A DNA stretch of 7,328 bases. Origin: Candidatus Hydrogenedentota bacterium. GTDB taxonomy: Bacteria > Hydrogenedentota > Hydrogenedentia > Hydrogenedentales > JAEUWI01. The position numbers were made by a program, and so were the translations under genes. The notes under the pieces are model-generated. The model was not told where the DNA came from. It was given only the letters and a program-made list of their open reading frames with translations, and did no database searches. Each line of letters starts with the position of its first letter. Positions within the stretch are counted from its first letter, which is position 1. This document shows positions 5,916 through 7,328 of the stretch, piece after piece. The stretch spans positions 1 through 7,328 of the forward strand of contig JAUIKJ010000137.1 in assembly GCA_030430835.1 (NCBI GenBank), written 5' to 3'.

Positions 5916-7328
5916 TGTGGACACGCAAGGAATTCTTGCATGTCGCGGGTGCCGCGGGCCTCGCGGCAGCCGTGCCCTGGGGTACCGCGCGGGCCGCGCG
6001 CAAGCGCCCGAACCTACTCTGGATCTCGGCTGAGGACATTGGCCCGCACCTTGGCTGCTATGGCGATCCCAACGCGGTCACCCCAACGCTGGACGCACTC
6101 GCCGCCAACGGTACGCGCTACACCCGCGCCTACACCACCGCGCCCGTATGCGCGCCGAACCGATCCTGCATCATCACCGGGATGTACGCGCATTCCCTGG
6201 GTACCATGCACATGCGCGCCGGTGGCGAGGGCAGCGCACGCTCCATCGAGCCGAAGCTTCCCGACACCATCCAGACCCTGCCGCAGTTGCTCCAGGGCGC
6301 AGGCTATTACTGCTCGAACAACAGCAAGCAAGACTACAACTTTGTGCGGCCCGCCGGGATGTGGCACGCGTCCAACAAACAGGCGCATTGGCGCAACCGG
6401 CCCGATCCTGACCAGCCCTTCTTTGCAGTCTTCAACTTCAAGGGATCGCATGAGAGCGCGGCACGCGCCGCGGTGGAGACGCACGCGGAGAACACGCAGC
6501 GTCTCTCCCCGGCGCAACGACAGGATCCGGATCAACAGGTCGTCCCGCCCTTCCACCCAAACACCGCCACAACGCGCGCGAACTGGGCGGCTTACCGCGA
6601 GAACATCACCGCACTCGATTATTGGGTGAAAGACCTGCTGGACCAGTTGGCGGAAGACGGCCTGGCCGACGACACCATTGTGATCTTCTGGTCCGACCAT
6701 GGCGCGGGCCTGCCACGCTGTAAGCGCTGGGTCTATCAGTCCGGTACGCATGTGCCGCTCATCGTGCATATCCCGGCAGCCTACCGCGAACCGGGCCAGG
6801 GCGCCGCCGGCACCGTCGACAACGACCTCGTCAGCTCCGTGGATCTTGCGCCCACCACGCTCGCGCTGGCGGGTATTGCCGTGCCGGGATACATGCAGGG
6901 CCAGCCCGTTCTCGGTCCGAAGCCCGCGCCGCCGCGCGACTTCGTCTTTGGCGGACGCGATCGGATGGACGAGCGCTACGACATGATTCGCTATGTGCGC
7001 GATGCGCGCTATACCTACGTGCGCAATTACATGCCCTACATGCCGTGGAACCAATACATCAACACCGCCGAGAAAAGCCCCATCAAGGAAGAGATGCGCC
7101 AACTGGCCGCCACGGGAGCGCTTCCGCCCGCAATGGACTGGGTCACGCGCGCATCAAAGCCGATGGAAGAGCTCTACGATCTGGAAGCCGACCCGCACGA
7201 ACTGAACAACATTGCGGACGACCCGGTTTACGCGAAGGAACTCGAACGCCACCGCAAGGCCCACGAAGAATGGCGCGATGCGATAGGCGATACGGGACTG
7301 ATCCCCGAGCCGGAACTCGTCGTGCTGG
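5915..7328 (+). CDS. Exported sulfatase, paralogue of copy A (A'), 3' partial
   Basis: The frame is open from the ATG at 5915 to the window end, 471 full codons without a stop, so the gene is cut at its 3' end. The ATG overlaps the stop of sulfatase B by one base (TGATG), with GGAG at 5903-5906 eight bases ahead. The leader has the same TRKEFL Tat-like motif as copy A and an ARA-A cleavage site near residue 27. The catalytic motif is C79-A-P-N-R83; E40-D41 and D261-H262 are the probable metal ligands. It aligns with copy A along its whole visible length: 53 of 75 residues match around the active site, counted by eye, and 27 bp are identical in the DNA (6161-6187 against 2540-2566). The last residues, GLIPEPELV, correspond to residues 465-473 of copy A, so a HEAT-like tail may follow outside the window. 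Function is as for copy A; the two may differ in linkage or sulfate position. Confidence 0.93.
   Translation, partial: MWTRKEFLHVAGAAGLAAAVPWGTARAARKRPNLLWISAEDIGPHLGCYGDPNAVTPTLDALAANGTRYTRAYTTAPVCAPNRSCIITGMYAHSLGTMHMRAGGEGSARSIEPKLPDTIQTLPQLLQGAGYYCSNNSKQDYNFVRPAGMWHASNKQAHWRNRPDPDQPFFAVFNFKGSHESAARAAVETHAENTQRLSPAQRQDPDQQVVPPFHPNTATTRANWAAYRENITALDYWVKDLLDQLAEDGLADDTIVIFWSDHGAGLPRCKRWVYQSGTHVPLIVHIPAAYREPGQGAAGTVDNDLVSSVDLAPTTLALAGIAVPGYMQGQPVLGPKPAPPRDFVFGGRDRMDERYDMIRYVRDARYTYVRNYMPYMPWNQYINTAEKSPIKEEMRQLAATGALPPAMDWVTRASKPMEELYDLEADPHELNNIADDPVYAKELERHRKAHEEWRDAIGDTGLIPEPELVVL

Noticed and set aside
4566..5924. Open frame of 452 codons on the - strand
   Set aside because: Antisense shadow of sulfatase B, whose full set of catalytic motifs shows that the + strand is the coding one.
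5940..6629. Closed + strand frame of 229 codons over the start of the last gene
   Set aside because: Arg/Thr/Pro-rich out-of-frame shadow. The true frame starts at 5915, carries the CAPNR motif and stays open to the window end.
6014..7102. Open frame of 362 codons on the - strand
   Set aside because: Antisense shadow of sulfatase A'. It resembles the shadow of sulfatase A only because the two genes are paralogues.

Overview
The window is GC-rich, densely coded bacterial DNA. It holds five protein genes on the + strand (two cut by the window edges), one tRNA gene on the - strand, and one short palindromic repeat. The combination of an octaheme hydroxylamine-oxidoreductase-type cytochrome, exported Cys-type sulfatases in tandem and a sulfatase with C-terminal HEAT-like repeats suggests the PVC group (Planctomycetes, Lentisphaerae, Verrucomicrobia, Kiritimatiellae) or a sulfatase-rich relative such as Hydrogenedentota. 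This lineage guess is an inference from gene content; the window holds no rRNA or other phylogenetic marker.

Bases 1-1779 form a two-gene unit. The first gene is the 3' part of an HAO-family multiheme cytochrome c, with seven CXXCH haem sites in the window and the eighth expected upstream. Its stop overlaps the start of a cysteine-rich cytosolic protein of 159 residues that I do not recognise. The cytochrome keeps the active-site Asp-His pair next to haem 6. It has Ile where ammonia-oxidiser HAO has the tyrosine that cross-links the P460 haem, which points to a reductive or otherwise non-canonical enzyme.

Bases 1780-2278 carry no protein gene. They hold tRNA-Glu(UUC) on the - strand, its strong promoter, an 11-bp hairpin in the tRNA leader, and a sigma70-type promoter on the + strand that fires into the sulfatase genes.

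Bases 2279-7328 are a tight operon of three sulfatases in an A-B-A' order. A (2279-4228) and A' (5915 to past the window end) are close paralogues: about 71% identical over 75 aligned residues counted by eye around the catalytic site, with Tat-like (RK) leaders. B (4215-5915) is a different, classical arylsulfatase-type enzyme with a Sec-type leader. The genes overlap by 14 bp and 1 bp, so they are very probably co-translated and work together in the cell envelope on a sulfated glycan or sulfate ester. No glycoside hydrolase, transporter or formylglycine-generating enzyme is in the window, so the substrate cannot be named. A palindromic repeat of the widespread GTCATTCCCGC type lies in frame inside the leader-coding part of gene B.
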